Below, piece by piece: positions 14,296 through 29,109 of a stretch of 64,000 bases of DNA. The notes under the pieces were generated by a model. That model made no database searches. It was not told the origin of the DNA and saw only the letters and a program-made list of their open reading frames with translations. Position numbers and translations under genes: made by a program. How positions within the stretch are numbered: position 1 is the stretch's first letter; each line of letters begins with the position of its first letter. Origin of the DNA: Epiperipatus broadwayi (Eukaryota > Onychophora > Udeonychophora > Euonychophora > Peripatidae); assembly GCA_028023455.1 (NCBI GenBank), contig JAQFVV010012980.1, positions 188,001-252,000 on the forward strand, given 5' to 3'.

Positions 14296-15397
14296 TCACA
14301 GTGGTGTTTGTAATTTAATCAAACTCCAAGTAGTTGATACTCTGTCTATTGGAGCTAATGCCTGATCTCTTGTTTTAATTTTTGCTAACTTATTGACAAA
14401 GAGTGATTTAAGTTTACAACATGTGGGATTGAATATAAAGTGGCTTCTCATAAACCATAGTGTGTATAATATAAAGAATGTTATTCTTATTGTTGGAAAC
14501 AACCCTCTTTGAATATTTTTTATCAATACTGTCAATGAGCATTTTTGATTATGGGTTATATCTGCAATTAGTTCTCGATATGTTTTGAGGGAAGTACGCT
14601 GAGAAATAAAATGTTCCATTGTTTCTTCTTCTTTATTACATAGTTGACAAATGGAATCTATGTTTGTAGATCTCCATCTTCCAGCCAGAAAAGCATTGGT
14701 TGGTAAAGCTGTAAGGTTAATTTTTATTAGAAAATATAAGTACTTAGGCTCCAAATACCAGAATTTAAATTTTTGAATTAAAGATTTATTCGAGATATTA
14801 ATTAAGCTAATGAAAATTTCAAGAGGATTGGAATCAGTTGTTATGTTGTGTGCTTCCCAATACTTAATTTTTGTTGAAAAAAGGTTTGTAGCAGGTATTT
14901 TATGTTTGAATATTGTTTTAATTAGATTGTTAATAAATTTATTTTTAATAGGAGGTGGAGGGTCTGTATGTGATATTTGAAGAAACACTTGAAAATTTTC
15001 ATATGTCGTATAAAGTTTCATTAGTACATTATGAGTTTTTTGATAATAGAATGTTGAAATGCAGTGTAATGACAGGCCATTTAGTTTTGAATGTTTTTGC
15101 AGACTTTTGATGCTTATTACAACTGCCTTATTAGTCCATATGACTTTTGTGCTAAAGGAGTTAATTTTTTTTCTTAAATGAGTTAGTAAATTTAATGATA
15201 GGTGCATAGTAATTTATTTTTGGGAAAATTAATATGTTAATGAGTGATATTTTACTATGTAATGAAAGATATGCTTTTGAAAGTGAAGTTGTCACCTTTT
15301 CAATTGCAGTTATTAATTGCTCTTGTATTATAATTCTCATTGCATTCATAGACAGATGAATTGGGAGACCAAAAAAATTATGGAGAGGGAACTGCAA
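14296..15397 (-). pseudogene. LINE ORF2 thumb and C-terminal zinc finger
   Basis: Two overlapping open segments (15161-15397 and 14296-15207) form the C-terminal third of ORF2. A CCHC-like finger, CQLCNKEEETMEHF, sits about 110 codons before the stop. Before it are long aromatic, leucine-rich helices typical of the LINE thumb and linker. The protein ends RDQALAPIDRVSTTWSLIK and then four residues to the stop at 14296. The same end in the copy at 13387-13842 shows that this is the natural C-terminus. Confidence 0.75.
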
Positions 15398-15486
15398 ACT
15401 GAATGAATTTGATTACTAGAAAGGATACTCCAAATATATGTTTTTTTCTTTGTTAAATTTTAAACTATAGACTGCAGAATAATTTT

Positions 15487-16256
15487 TTAAATGGTATACC
15501 CTAAAGGCAAATGTTTTTTGGATGGCAAAAAGATGATTATATCTTCCATGTATGAAATATGATTGATGGATTGGTTTAAGAGGGGTACAAATATCCCTGG
15601 CAATTTAGATTCTAGTTCTAGTAGGATGGGGTTAATATATGTGATAAAAAACAATGAACTAAGGTGAGAGCCTTGTGGTATTGAATTGTGTGGAGTAAAG
15701 TCAGGGGACATTTTTCCATTAAGAGTAATGTGTATTTTTCTATTGATAAGCAGGTTTTCAAGAACACACATTATAGGTATTGGAATTTTATGTTGACTAA
15801 GCACCTGTAGTTGCTTGTCCACAGGCACTGAATCAAATGCAGCCTGTATGTATAATTGAATTGCAATAGGTGCAGATTTTCTTGCCTGTCTTACATCCAC
15901 TGTTAATATTTTACATAACATAAGTGATTCAGAAGTAGAACATCCTTTTCTAGCAAACTGAAACAACCCAGGAAGTATTAGGGGTTGAATTTTGTCTTTT
16001 AAAAGAGACTCTATTAGTTTGATGATAAGAGGAGACATTGAAATAGGGTGTAGATTATCTTGAGGAGAAGGAAGTGTATTTTTTTTAGAAAAGGGACCAG
16101 TGATACTTGATAAAGTTGGTCAATGTTATGTATTTGTTTTGATAGATAATTTATCATTTTGTGTACTATTGGGATAATAAAGTGGCTAAGATGCGATAAT
16201 AAAAATTTTGGAATTGCATGTGTACCTGGGTGTGTATTGTTTGGAAAGGAGTTCAA
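15487..16256 (-). pseudogene. LINE ORF2 reverse transcriptase core
   Basis: Two overlapping open segments cover the RT fingers and palm. Visible motifs are RKGCSTSESLM, LYIQAAFDSVP (usually LDIxxAFDSV, so the first catalytic Asp is Tyr here), SIPQGSHLSSLFFITYIN (G/SIPQGSPLSP motif) and SYMEDIIIF. The last corresponds to the catalytic F/YxDD box with the first Asp changed to Glu. The enzyme would copy element RNA at the nicked target. Two altered acidic positions plus frameshifts mean it cannot be active. Confidence 0.8.
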
Positions 16257-16973
16257 CTTGAGAGCAATTTCATACTTTGTTATGTTATGCTCTTCTGTGG
16301 TAAAACCAAAGTGAAATGAAGAGAGTTTTGGAAAAGAAAATTTTTATAGTCTAGCTTTAAAGTGGTAATATATTTGTGGTCTCATGTCTTCCCCAGCAAT
16401 CATTTTTGAATCAAAAATAATAGATGGAGTTAATTTTTGGGAGTATAACCTAAGGCCCACCGAATATATCCTTTAGATGGTCTAGTTATGAGGATTAGCT
16501 AGAAAAATTTTTGCTTTTTTTGTAGAGAGATAATCAGCCAGTATGAGTTGAGTTTGTTCGTATTCTTGTTTTAAAAACATTATTGATTTAATTGAAGAAG
16601 GGTTACATGAAGTATTTTTTTAGTTTTAAGTGTATTGTATCTAATTTATTAACAAGATTAGTGGGAGAACAATTTTTGAAAGTATAATGTCAAATAGTTG
16701 AATAAATTAAGTTAATAAATAATAGCCAGGCCTCTACTGGGTTTAAAGATAGTATTTCTACCTTCTTAAAATAAATATGAATCTCAGAGAGAACTGCTTC
16801 AGGTGTAGTGGATTTTAATAGAAGATGAGTAGTTTTATTTACAGGAAGAATTGGTTGAAGTTGCATGTGTATTGTGAGTTCCACATTCAGTGCTAAATGA
16901 TCAGAGAAAGTTACAGGACATAGGGAGGGACTTATAATGAAATGTAAATCTGGTGAATAGAATACAAGGTCTA

Positions 16974-17525
16974 TTAGAGAGGAGTGTTTTTAGTATAGAA
17001 TGAAATGGAGCTAGTTGGAAAAAAACCTTCAGCACTCGTGAGATTCTTATTAATTAAATGAAGGTACTTTAATGTGAAATTCTTATAAGACATGTTAAAA
17101 TCACCCATGATTATAGTTGGGTAAAAATTTGTAGCTAATAGTAAATTTATTTTATTTATTAATTGGTGAATTAACACTGGCTGATTATATAAATAGAAAG
17201 TTATTAAATTTAGAGTAAAAACAGAATGATATAGAATAATTATACTCATATGCTGATCTAAGTATAAAATGTTAAATGTTTGAAAAGGAGAATAATGATG
17301 GATGAGAATCCCTACCCCAGCAGCAGCAATATTAGATGTTGAAAATTTACTGTATCCAAATTTACTAAAGTAGAGTTCTGGATTAAATGTAGAATGTACT
17401 GAGCATTTTGTCTCTGTAAATAAAAGAATAAGGGGTGAGAATTGCCTCATCCAATTGCTATTTGCAAATATTCGCTGGGTAGAATTTATACCCCTTACAT
17501 TGACTGCTGTAATAGAAAGACCCAT
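16974..17525 (-). pseudogene. LINE ORF2 apurinic-like endonuclease domain
   Basis: The 183-codon open segment begins MGLSITAVNVRGINS, the usual start of APE-type LINE endonucleases (xNVxGL/INS). It continues with LLFTETKC, where the E of the catalytic TET/E motif is present, and GVGILIHH, and reaches TIIMGDFNM, the conserved GDFN motif. The later SDH motif lies in the next frame (about 16880-16910, DHLALNVELTI). This domain nicks the target, so its specificity would determine the preference for CTA arrays. A stop and a frameshift separate it from the RT region. Confidence 0.75.
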
Positions 17526-17799
17526 ATTATCAATTATATAAAATGGTGGGAAAAAGATATTTTATAGTCTATTACATAATGAATGGGACAACTATTATTA
17601 GTAAAAGTGTAATAGGAATATGTTATATAGAAAACAAAAATTATAATAATACACCACTGTGAAAACAATGAACCTACCTTTGTAAGTAAGTTCTATTGAG
17701 TTGGTTGTGCACATTTTTGTTCCTAAACATGATAATAATTTTTACATTATTGGTTAAAACCAAAAAATTGTCCTGGTTTGAAAGTCTATAATTGTTATT

Positions 17800-19893
17800 T
17801 ATGTAACTCATCTTCATAGTCTATTTTAAATCAGAATTTCTTTGTTCTGCTAGTGAGCTGGTTGGCTCAAGTGAAGAGCTGTCAGAAATTTGAGCAGCAT
17901 TTGTATCCATCTCTATATTAATTTCTTCAGAATCTATGTCCTTTTTAGTTCTGCCTTTCCTTTTGTGATTGTCTACTCCTTCGAAGTATTTGATGTTCTT
18001 GTAAAAGTTGAGAATTACAAGAGTTTTTACGGGTCCAATGTAATGGAGTTGCATCTTCTGGGGCATTATTATCTTCATTTGAATCACTATATTTACTTTT
18101 TTTTTTGAATTGGCATGTATGGAAATTTATTTTTACTTTCAGGATTGCTTTTTTGCTTATCCATTGCATTGTATTCTTTATTTTTATTTAACTTGTCATA
18201 CCTTTTAATATTTTTTACTTTTCTTAATTTTTGTCTACTGACTGCTACTTTAAAATTGTCATCATTTTCTGATGAGGTGTCAGTGCTGTCCTTTTCAGCA
18301 AAGCTATCTTCAGGGCTGTCTCCTGTCTGTATATGCTGTGGAGTGTTAGATTTTTTTTTATTTTCAGGGTTGCTTTTTATTTATCCATTGCATTGTATTC
18401 ATTATTTTTATTTAACTTGTCATTCCTTTTAATCTTTTTTACTTTTCTTAAACTTTGTCTACTGACTGCCACTTTAAAATTGTCATCATTTTCTGATGAG
18501 GTGTCAGTGCTGTCCTTTTCATCAGGGCTATCTTCAGGGCTGTCTTCTGCTTGCATATTCTGTGGACTATTAGATTCATAGATTGATACTTCGTCAATTG
18601 TTCTTGCTTCTGATTCCATTCGTTCATGTAAAATTTTTACTTCTTCAATTCTTCTTGCTTCTGACTCTGTCTGTTCATGTGGAATCTTATTAGGCATCAG
18701 TGTCACTATGTCCTTGTGGGAACTTATGTTTGGAGTTGATATTTGATCCATTTGTTGATCACTTTTTATAATAGGTAATTTACAGGATTTGAATTTTCCT
18801 TTGGCAATATTTTTTGTTTAGCACATTGATGGTATTTTGTATTTTTAAATCCACAATTTAGGCAATATCTGTTAGGGCAATTTTGGATGAGGTGGTCCCT
18901 GGACTTGCAAGAAAAACTTTGTGAGGGTACTCCCTTGAAGGTGATTATCACAGGTGGGACATCATGCAAAGTTGGAATGTCCATTGGCTGTACATTTTTA
19001 TTCAAAGTGAATCTGAACAAGGCAATGTTACTTATTACTGGCTTTGTAGCTTTTTTTCTAGTAGGTATCTAAAATTTGATACTTGTCCATATCTATCAAG
19101 AATCTTTTGTAAGTCTTGATTGGTAAAGGTAACATGACAGTTTTTAATTTGGCCCTTTAGCCTCATCTGTCTGTTTGCATCAACATAGCAGACAATTTTG
19201 TTGTTGATAATCTAAATATGTTTTTGAAAAATTATTTTTTGTGAAACATTGTGAAATTCCAGGACATGGTATCTATTAATAGGATGGTATAACACTTTGT
19301 AAATCATTCCCCACAAGTTTTTTTTCTGAGAGAAACTCATAAAACTCATCTATGGGGAATTTAATTATAGAAATATTTAAGTCTGTCATAGATAAAATGA
19401 GTGTCTTTTCATTTGTAAATTTTAGAAATGATTTAAAAATGATTGAGGGGATTGTTAGATTGAACTTATTTACTATATCTTGATATTCTTCAGGTTTTAA
19501 TGCATTATTAAGTATTGTAAATTATGAATTTGATTGAATAATTTCTTCATCATCAAAATTTAAAAAAATCAGTTATATTTTCTTCATTAATTTGTAAGAA
19601 ATTGTCTTCTTTATCTGTATTTTTTTTAAAACATTTGCATAGCTACTTTTATTTGTAATCTCATTTCTTTTTGAGATAAGATCTTCAGATAGCCTGGATC
19701 TTTCTAAATTTAAAGATTCTTCTATTGTCTGAATTTCAGTAAACTTAGATTTACTTATCTTTTGATAATGTGATAAGGATTTAGAACTTTTTTTAGAAAT
19801 TTCTTCCATTGAATCTTTATCAGGATTAAAATTTATATTAGAATTTTCTAGAAATAAATCTTTTGTTGAACTATTTGAATTATTATTTAACAT
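17800..19893 (-). pseudogene. LINE ORF1 (Gag-like, zinc knuckles), broken
   Basis: The minus-strand translation runs from a serine/lysine-rich N-terminus (19573-19893) through an interrupted middle to a zinc-knuckle region at about 18800-18910. That region reads SFSCKSRDHLIQNC, in which the first expected Cys is Ser, then CLNCGFKNTKYHQC. An acidic, charged C-terminal part follows (18377-18751, with EDSPEDSPDEKDSTDTSSEN). ORF1 proteins of this kind bind element RNA to form the retrotransposition particle. The acidic tail has been internally duplicated (see 18130-18578). At least three frame breaks separate the segments. Confidence 0.7.
18130..18578 (-). repeat. Tandem duplication inside LINE ORF1
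   Basis: Two units of about 225 bp, 18130-18353 and 18354-18578, share long identical stretches such as TTGTCATCATTTTCTGATGA and GGTGTCAGTGCTGTCCTTTT. Each encodes the acidic tail of ORF1. Next to it, at about 18588-18685, a 51-bp unit is also present twice and encodes ESEARRIEEV and ESEARTIDEV. The duplications are old enough to have diverged slightly and could reflect natural repeat variation of this domain in the family. Confidence 0.85.
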
Positions 19894-20090
19894 ATATTTA
19901 GAAAATCCCTTATATTTTCACCAATTTTATAAGAAATTTACTCTCAATGAGTATACCTTGAGTAGAAAAACTTCCTCTATTCAATGGTATAGGTTTTGTT
20001 ATCCAATTCTCAGTAAAACTATGAAAATGTCTTCTTCAAAAATGAGCTCATGTAACACTTGACTTACTAAAAAAGCGCCACCTAGTGGAC

Positions 20091-21880
<1,790 letters not shown>

Positions 21881-21906
21881 TGTTGCAACTGCCTTTATAA
21901 ATATAT

Positions 21907-22053
21907 AATTATAATAAAAATAATAAATTAACAGTAATAAACTATTATAAACAATCCTTAAATCCTCAGAAGTAATTTGGTTAATTCCTTAAACCTGCCT
22001 CAACTGACATTATAATAGTTTATTACCATTAAATTTATTATTTTTATTATAAT
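21907..22053. repeat. Small foldback element, 44-nt inverted arms
   Basis: The left arm (21907-21950) and right arm (22010-22053) are reverse complements with about three mismatches (ATTATAATAAAAATAATAAA at the outer end). They enclose a core of about 60 bp. That core (AATCCTTAAATCCTCAGAAG...) is also present at about 33700-33775 beside a PLE 3' end, but without the arms there. It may be a miniature element or a PLE 3' tail captured in a palindrome. Confidence 0.75.
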
Positions 22054-22234
22054 TGCAATTTTGTTTTAATTAACAGACATTTTATTATATATATATAATT
22101 CAGTGTCTGTATTTTTTCAAAGCAATATACGTAATTGTATAATTGAATATTTGAATAATTATAATACAGTAATTAAATAATATAAAGTTGTAATAATTAT
22201 ATTTATAAAGCATGTACTCATTAGTTACTGTTAT

Positions 22235-22352
22235 ATTTATTAAGGCTACAACCTTAAAACTATACACCTGAAAATCTTGTGTTTAAGTTTAGCAGAGATC
22301 CCTACTGTTGTTTTATCAGGCATATAGTAATAAGGTTGTAGCTTTGATAAAT
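22235..22352. repeat. Hairpin-forming repeat, 22-nt arms
   Basis: ATTTATTAAGGCTACAACCT at the left (from 22235) and its imperfect reverse complement AGGTTGTAGCTTTGATAAAT at the right (to 22352) enclose about 75 bp. The interior contains TGTGTTTAAGTTTAGC, loosely like a tRNA B box, so a SINE origin is possible. It sits exactly at the 3' end of the PLE copy that starts at 22353. Confidence 0.65.
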
Positions 22353-23900
22353 ATTACATTAAGTAATTAGATAATTAAAAATCCATTTAGGAGTGCTTTC
22401 AATTATCATAGTAATCTTTGTCAACTAACACCTTAAAAGGCTAACTTTCTCACAATTTCGTTACTTTATTATTTGTTTCATGTCTGTTTGTATATTAGCA
22501 TAGCTTTGTTTATTCTCCTTTTATTGTTTTTTTTTCAATTTACAATATTGTTACATTATTAAAATTGAAGCCAAAACCATAAATATATGACTTATTGTAG
22601 TATTATAAAACATTTTCTAAAATATTGTTATCTACTTTACAATATTGTTTTGATTTCTGAAGTGCTGTTTATTTCTTTTTTTCCAATGTACATCTTGATT
22701 CACCTATATAACCATCCCCATACCTACATATTCATTTACAAATGACACATTTTTATTTAGAATTAAGGTTTTATCTTTAGAGTTATTTATTAATTTGTTT
22801 AATGTAGGAGGTGTGTAAAATGCAATATCACATATACCATAAAAAAGATTCTTTATGAAATGTACTTGATCATTCGAAATATATGGCCACAATATCCATA
22901 ACTTTTAATAGCAAGAGAATTAATTTTTTTAATAAATTTTTTTTTCTTATATTTTGTATTAAAATCTCTAATAACATTATTTATATGTATGATTATAATT
23001 GCACAACATTTAACAATTCATTCAAACATGTTTCAATATTTTTGCCTTTATCAGATGAATATTTTCAAAAACTATTAATTTAAATGAAAAGGTCTTAAAA
23101 CCTGCCATTTTGTGTGACATTTGCACTCTTGATTTATATGGAATAATACTTTTTTTAGTATTGGTTTAATGGTCATACAATAATCCAACTAACATTAATT
23201 TCTATTTGTTTTAAGATCAAGAAACTGAACACATTAATTTTTTATCAGATTTTAATTCATTTTAGGCCTTTGAAATCCTTTATTTTTTTTAAACAACTCA
23301 TTAGTTGTATGTGGTTTGCCACATACAATAATATCAACACATTGATAATATACAGTAATATTTATTTATTTTTTTGATAAAATTCCTTTTTCAAAATATT
23401 TTTTCCATATATAGAAATTAGAAAATTACATACTTGAGCAGCAGAAGATAAACCCATTGGCCAGCCACAGCCCATTTTACAAAATTCTTCTTAGAAATAG
23501 CATAAATATTTTTATCAATAAAATTTAATGTTTTAGTTATAAATTTTATTATTTTCATCTGTTGGAAATAATTTCAATAGATGCGAATCGATCAAGTGAT
23601 CCATATATTTCACTTACATCCAGAATACATATTACATTATTAACATCGATATTAACATTAAAGATTTTATTCACTAAATCAAATGATGAACATATCATAT
23701 ATTTATTAATCCAAGAATTTCTTGTAGAATTTCTTTCAATTAAACAACATGTTTCATAATAAAATACCTCCCCCCAATCAAACATTAAACATAATGGTTC
23801 ATTTACTTTATGTTGTTTTATATTTGAAAAAATCCTGGCTAAATATATATATATATAGAGAGAGAGAGAGATTTTGAATTCTATCTCTTTTGACATTTAT
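22353..23900 (-). mobile_element. Penelope-like element, degenerate (RT, linker, GIY-YIG)
   Basis: On the minus strand, from 23896 downward, the order is: an RT palm segment with NNVICILDVSEIYGSL (equivalent to LDVxSLYTNI); near 23440-23480 KMGCGWPMGLSSA (the AMGSPLS box); near 23330-23370 YQCVDIIVCGK (the YxDD box, degenerate); then FLDLK at about 23210; a linker; TLNKLINNSKDKT (22790-22830); and GYIGESRCTLEKK (about 22680-22714), the YIG part of a GIY-YIG nuclease. This is the full PLE domain order. Frames change many times, so it is dead. Its last 600 bp match the copy at 24090-24770, which points the other way. Confidence 0.8.
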
Positions 23901-24089
23901 GTAAACAAAGCTTTCTAGGAACTGATTGGTAAGCTCCATCTAGTGATCATAAAATGCAAGCTTAAAGGTAAGTTACAAAATTTATAACTTGTTTTGATTA
24001 TCATATATATATATAGTTTCCAACCAGTAACCACCTAAACATTCAGAGTAAATATAACAACCAATATATATATATATAAAGTTTTTAAA

Positions 24090-24770
24090 CATTTTAATAC
24101 AAAATATTGGAATAAAAAATTTAATAATAATCTTGATTCTTCTGCTATTAAAAGAATATGGATATCAATACCATATATTTTGAATGAGCAAGTATATTTT
24201 ATAAGAAATATTTATAAAGGTATATGTGATATTGTACTTTACATATCTCCTACATTAAACAAATTAATAAATAACTCTAAAGATAAAACATCATTTATAA
24301 ATAAGAAGTGTGTCATTTATAAATGGATATATAGGTGAATCCAGATGCATAATGTAAAAAAAAAAAAAAAAACTAAAGAGTACTTGCTATTATTAAAACA
24401 TGTTCCGAAATTGACACAGAATTGTTAAAGTAGATAATAATATTTCAGCATCTGTTTTTACAACCATAATAAATCATGTATTTATGGTTTTGACATCAAT
24501 TTTAATAATGTAAAAATATTGCAAAATGAAAAAAAAAAACAACAATAAAAGAAATGGAAGGAAGCTATGCTAATATACAAATACAAACATGACATAATTA
24601 TCATGTAGGCAGCAAATGTTAAGATCATGGAATTGTTAGAAGGATAGCCTTTCAAAGTGTTAGTTGACAAAGATTTTTAGGACAGTCGAAATGCCCCCAA
24701 GTGGATAATTTTTTTAATTATCTAATTAATGTATTTATAATTTTTCAATCATATATATATATATATTTTC
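24090..24770 (+). mobile_element. Penelope-like element, 5'-truncated, same subfamily
   Basis: The plus strand encodes KRIWISIPYILNEQV, KGICDIVLY, TLNKLINNSKDKT and GYIGESRC (24324-24348). These match, in order, segments of the minus copy at 22700-22960. The 3' UTR also matches (for example GTGTTAGTTGACAAAGAT and TTTTAATTATCTAATTA). It ends at about 24750 in a short TA tract. With the preceding copy it forms a head-to-head pair separated by about 190 bp that holds short TA runs. Confidence 0.75.
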
Positions 24771-24772
24771 AG

Positions 24773-24829
24773 CATTACCAAGCAGAAAAACTCCTTCTAA
24801 AAGGCCTACTACACCTACTAAAGAACCAG
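24773..24829 (+). CDS. Candidate 57-nt host micro-exon
   Basis: TATATTTTCAG precedes the stretch (acceptor AG at 24771-24772), and CAG/GTATTA follows (donor GT at 24830-24831). The 57 nt are clearly richer in G+C than the flanks. Read with a two-base start they encode LPSRKTPSKRPTTPTKEP, a basic Pro/Thr/Ser linker, and end with one base of a codon. That final phase fits the start of the candidate exon at 41230-41583. A second frame is also open (beginning HYQAEKLLLKG), so the reading is not certain. The upstream polypyrimidine tract is short. It could be a chance arrangement beside the PLE 3' end. Confidence 0.4.
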
Positions 24830-25820
<991 letters not shown>

Positions 25821-25984
25821 GATCATAATATAAAATATGTTTTTATTATGAAAGACATAGGCATAATTTTGCAAGCAATGGATCATTTCATCATCATATT
25901 GAAAATATAGTAAAATAATGTTTTTTAAAATTATGGGCGCAATTTTAAGGCATTGTAGACAATTTACTACTAGTTCTACAAAAT

Positions 25985-26513
25985 ATAAATTATTTCTCTC
26001 TTTGTTTTGCCTATTTTAGAATACGAAGTATTTATATGGAATCACAGTTCTAAACCAGACGTTATAAAAATTCAATTAGTTTATGATAAATTTTCCAAGT
26101 ATATTAGGCTAAATGACCATTATATATCCCTATCCATTAGAAGAAAAATGAGAGATCTAAAAATTTTATATAAGCCTGCCAATCAAAAAATTATATTAAC
26201 GACATTTGAAATTTTGCTATTCATAATTGTTTTCATAAAACACTTATATTTAATTTATTTTATATTAAGATTTGTCACTGTAATATATTAAAAGTTTTAC
26301 TTTTGTTTCGTTTGCCTTACACCTATAATTATGATTTTACTTATGAAAATATTTTACTTTTCATTTTAAAAATATCTGTTGTTTATTTTATAAAGTATGG
26401 AATATAGTCATATTAGTAATTTGTCATTTATACTTGTTTATGTATATTGTTGTATACTTGTTAAAGTGCAATTCTGTAATTGGCTCAATGTTGTAGATTT
26501 ATACAGAAAATAA
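25985..26513 (+). mobile_element. 3' end of a Jockey/CR1-like LINE
   Basis: The 94-codon open stretch (26007-26291) reads PILEYEVFIWNHSSKPDVIK, then DKFSKYIRLNDHY, and SIRRKMRDLKILYKPANQ. This matches the RT thumb of Jockey/CR1-type LINEs (xPILEYxxxVWxP...I..IQxxF...). Beyond a frame break, ICHCN and LLLFRLPYTYNY continue the usual C-terminal tail. The 3' UTR ends ACAGAAAATAAATTAAAT and passes directly into an (AAT)n tail at 26514, as in LINEs with simple-repeat tails. The 5' part is missing, and the RT catalytic core is absent. Confidence 0.75.
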
Positions 26514-26682
<169 letters not shown>

Positions 26683-28139
26683 GCTTTTCAATACAAACTA
26701 CTAAAATATATTTTGGGGTTATAACAACTTCTGTTCTACTCTTGTGCAGTAATTACAATATTTTAAACAGTAATATTTAAACAGCATTAAACTGTTGCAT
26801 AAGCGCTTTGCATTTTTACTATAAAATAAATGAATACTAACACTTCAAACAAAATTGAATATAGTAACCACTTATAATTTAATATATATACCTTATGTTT
26901 TTATATTGGTACTGATATAAGCAGGAGAATGTATTTTCCATTTGGTTAAAGTCATTAAAGACAGAAAGCGTTTTATTCTGCACTTAACTACAAGTTGAAT
27001 TGAAGTATATGTAATTTTAGACTTTACTGATATATTCGTGAAGTACAAACGTCATTTAAAAATAAAAAAAATGAAGTAGATTAGCCATAAATAAAAAATG
27101 TATTGCTGATGCATCATAAACATTAAAAAATTATTATGAACATGGTCTTCTACACTTATTTAAAGATAATAATCTTATGACATCTTATCAATATATTATG
27201 TTTATCTATTAGCTATCATTGAAACTTTTGACATAGAAGAATGTTTTAAATGTGAACACTAAATGACAAGTTCTTTTATGTTTTTTATGAATGTAATTTA
27301 ATAATTTACCTTATTTTTACTTCTTCATCATGATTTTTAATGAATAGAAATCATTAAAATATATATGGAATATTTAAGTGAATTTTAGACATTATATGGA
27401 GCGTAGACTCTCCAGAATGCCTTAATTGATCTTTCCAGCTTTATAGCTAAATATAAAGTTGTAATCAAAAAATGCATTCAACATTAACTTTGACTCTACT
27501 AATCTGTTCATCAATATCTGTAGATCTTCTTAATTTAATGCTCCTAGAAGAACTACAATAAAATCATCATAGGAATATTTTCATGGATTAAATCAAAAAT
27601 ATTAAATAGTTAGCTTTGCTAGCAGATAGTTAATTTAATGATTTTAATAGACATATATCCTCATTCACTTAAACAGAATTATATATGAACTAACAAAAGC
27701 ATTGGTTAATTATCTGAATTTTCTATTACCTTTTTGGCAACAAGTTATTATAAAGCTTCATCAATTTTGTGCCTCTCATATATGATTGCTATATAAATTT
27801 TAAATGTAAAATGTGTAGATATATGTTTTGCATTATCCTTAATTTTTCTATTTTGTTAATTAAAATTATTGTTAGTATTAATAATTTTATTGTTTGTCAT
27901 TTTTCATCTGAAGTCCAAGATGATTATTTATTTTTTGAATGAGGTAATAACATTAGTTGGAGAGAGGTAACAATCATGAAATATAATTGAATCTGCATAG
28001 AAATTTGTTTTTGTATATGTTCGATTTTATCATTATTTGTGACTATTATAGATTGGTCAACTAAAAATAAGTTTATGTAGTGATTTTACCATAGACATTG
28101 TCATCTGCTAGTTGAAGAGATGATTGTCAGGAGTGAAAC
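26683..28139. other. AT-rich DNA, nothing recognised
   Basis: No recognisable motif; stops in all frames. Confidence 0.5.
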
Positions 28140-29109
28140 AAATATAAGGTGTCACAAGAAAAATACTCATCTGGTGAATGCTATACCCCCTTCTTCTGAA
28201 AACAAGTGGCCAACATAAGGACCCTGAGAGAAAAACCACTAATAGAATTCCAAATCATCTTGATGATCTGGCATAGTATTCTCAGCTACATCAGGATGAT
28301 GCTAATTGGGATGGATCATCAAACCACTGATCAGGTTGTCAAGATGTTAACAACATATGTCAATTGCAGAACCTCAGACATAAGAAAAAAGGAGGGTCCC
28401 AGCTGCCAAGTAAAACCCCATACAGGAGGAATGATGGACCAAGTATAAATGCTCTTGAATATAAAAGGAAGAAACATCCATGACACTACAGTAAACATGA
28501 CATACCTCCTTGGTATTGTAACAGAAAAATGATGTACAACCTTGAAAGAGAAAAAGGAAAATATTCAATAGGCAGCTCTCATAGTCCATACCAGACCCAA
28601 AATGTTAAAAGGTTCTAATAGCAACACTGATCTCCAGAGAAATGGAAATGGAGGAAGAGGTGGAAAGTCACCATAATAATGTATGGCATGATAAGTGATC
28701 AAAAATGGGACAAGAGACTAAACCTAAAGGACTAAGTTATGAATAGTTAACCAGGGAAAGAGCTCAAAAAATGATTATTCCTTTGGAGTCCTAGAAATAA
28801 ACTGAAAAATCAAAAGAAAAACAATTAAAATCTAATATGATTTGTGACTTGGAAAAGAAGTGCTCTAATATAAAGTGCAACAATGCCATGAAATTAAGAT
28901 AATGTTGGAGGGTTTTTATTGTCTCAACTTTGTTGGATTCAGAGAGTCAAGAAACAGTGATTTTTGAAGAGTTGTATGGCCAAATAAAATTGTTAAACAC
29001 TGAAATTAAAACCTATCTATCAAGGGAACTCAAGTCATATTGGACAACAAGAAAGCTTGGGTGGAATCCAAACAAATATGAATTTGAATGTTGATGGAAA
29101 GAACCCAGC
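28140..29109 (+). other. G+C-richer block, unclassified old repeat
   Basis: Composition and codon-like texture differ from the flanks. Open pieces appear in several + frames: 28206-28448, and near 28990-29080 a phrase ELKSYWTTRKLGWNPNKYE. This looks like a decayed coding element, perhaps the gag or other part of a retroelement, but no diagnostic motif is present. It ends where the long inverted repeat begins. Confidence 0.3.

Larger units (their letters stand above)
14042..20090 (-). mobile_element. Near full-length non-LTR retrotransposon (LINE) within (CTA)n
   Basis: About 6.05 kb on the minus strand in the order 5' UTR (19894-20090), ORF1 (about 17800-19893), ORF2 endonuclease, RT and zinc finger (14296-17525), and 3' UTR (14042-14295). 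Both outer ends adjoin CTA arrays on the same strand. The order APE-type endonuclease, RT, CCHC finger, together with an ORF1 bearing zinc knuckles, is that of many APE-class LINEs. Family members such as Waldo and some Tx1-group elements are known to insert into microsatellites, but a clade is not assigned here. Multiple stops and frameshifts and an altered RT active site make this copy inactive. A second copy lies at 13387-13842. Confidence 0.85.

Noticed and set aside
17890-18581. Plus-strand open frames rich in Leu/Phe/Ser
   Set aside because: Antisense readings of the acidic LINE ORF1 tail and its tandem duplication.
23850-23872. Short (TA)n(GA)n run as an element boundary
   Set aside because: Too short to be informative, and it lies inside an open PLE segment.
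26005-26100. CTATTTTAG acceptor and an open frame as a host exon
   Set aside because: The translation is clearly the RT thumb of a Jockey/CR1-like LINE, so the splice-like site is coincidental.
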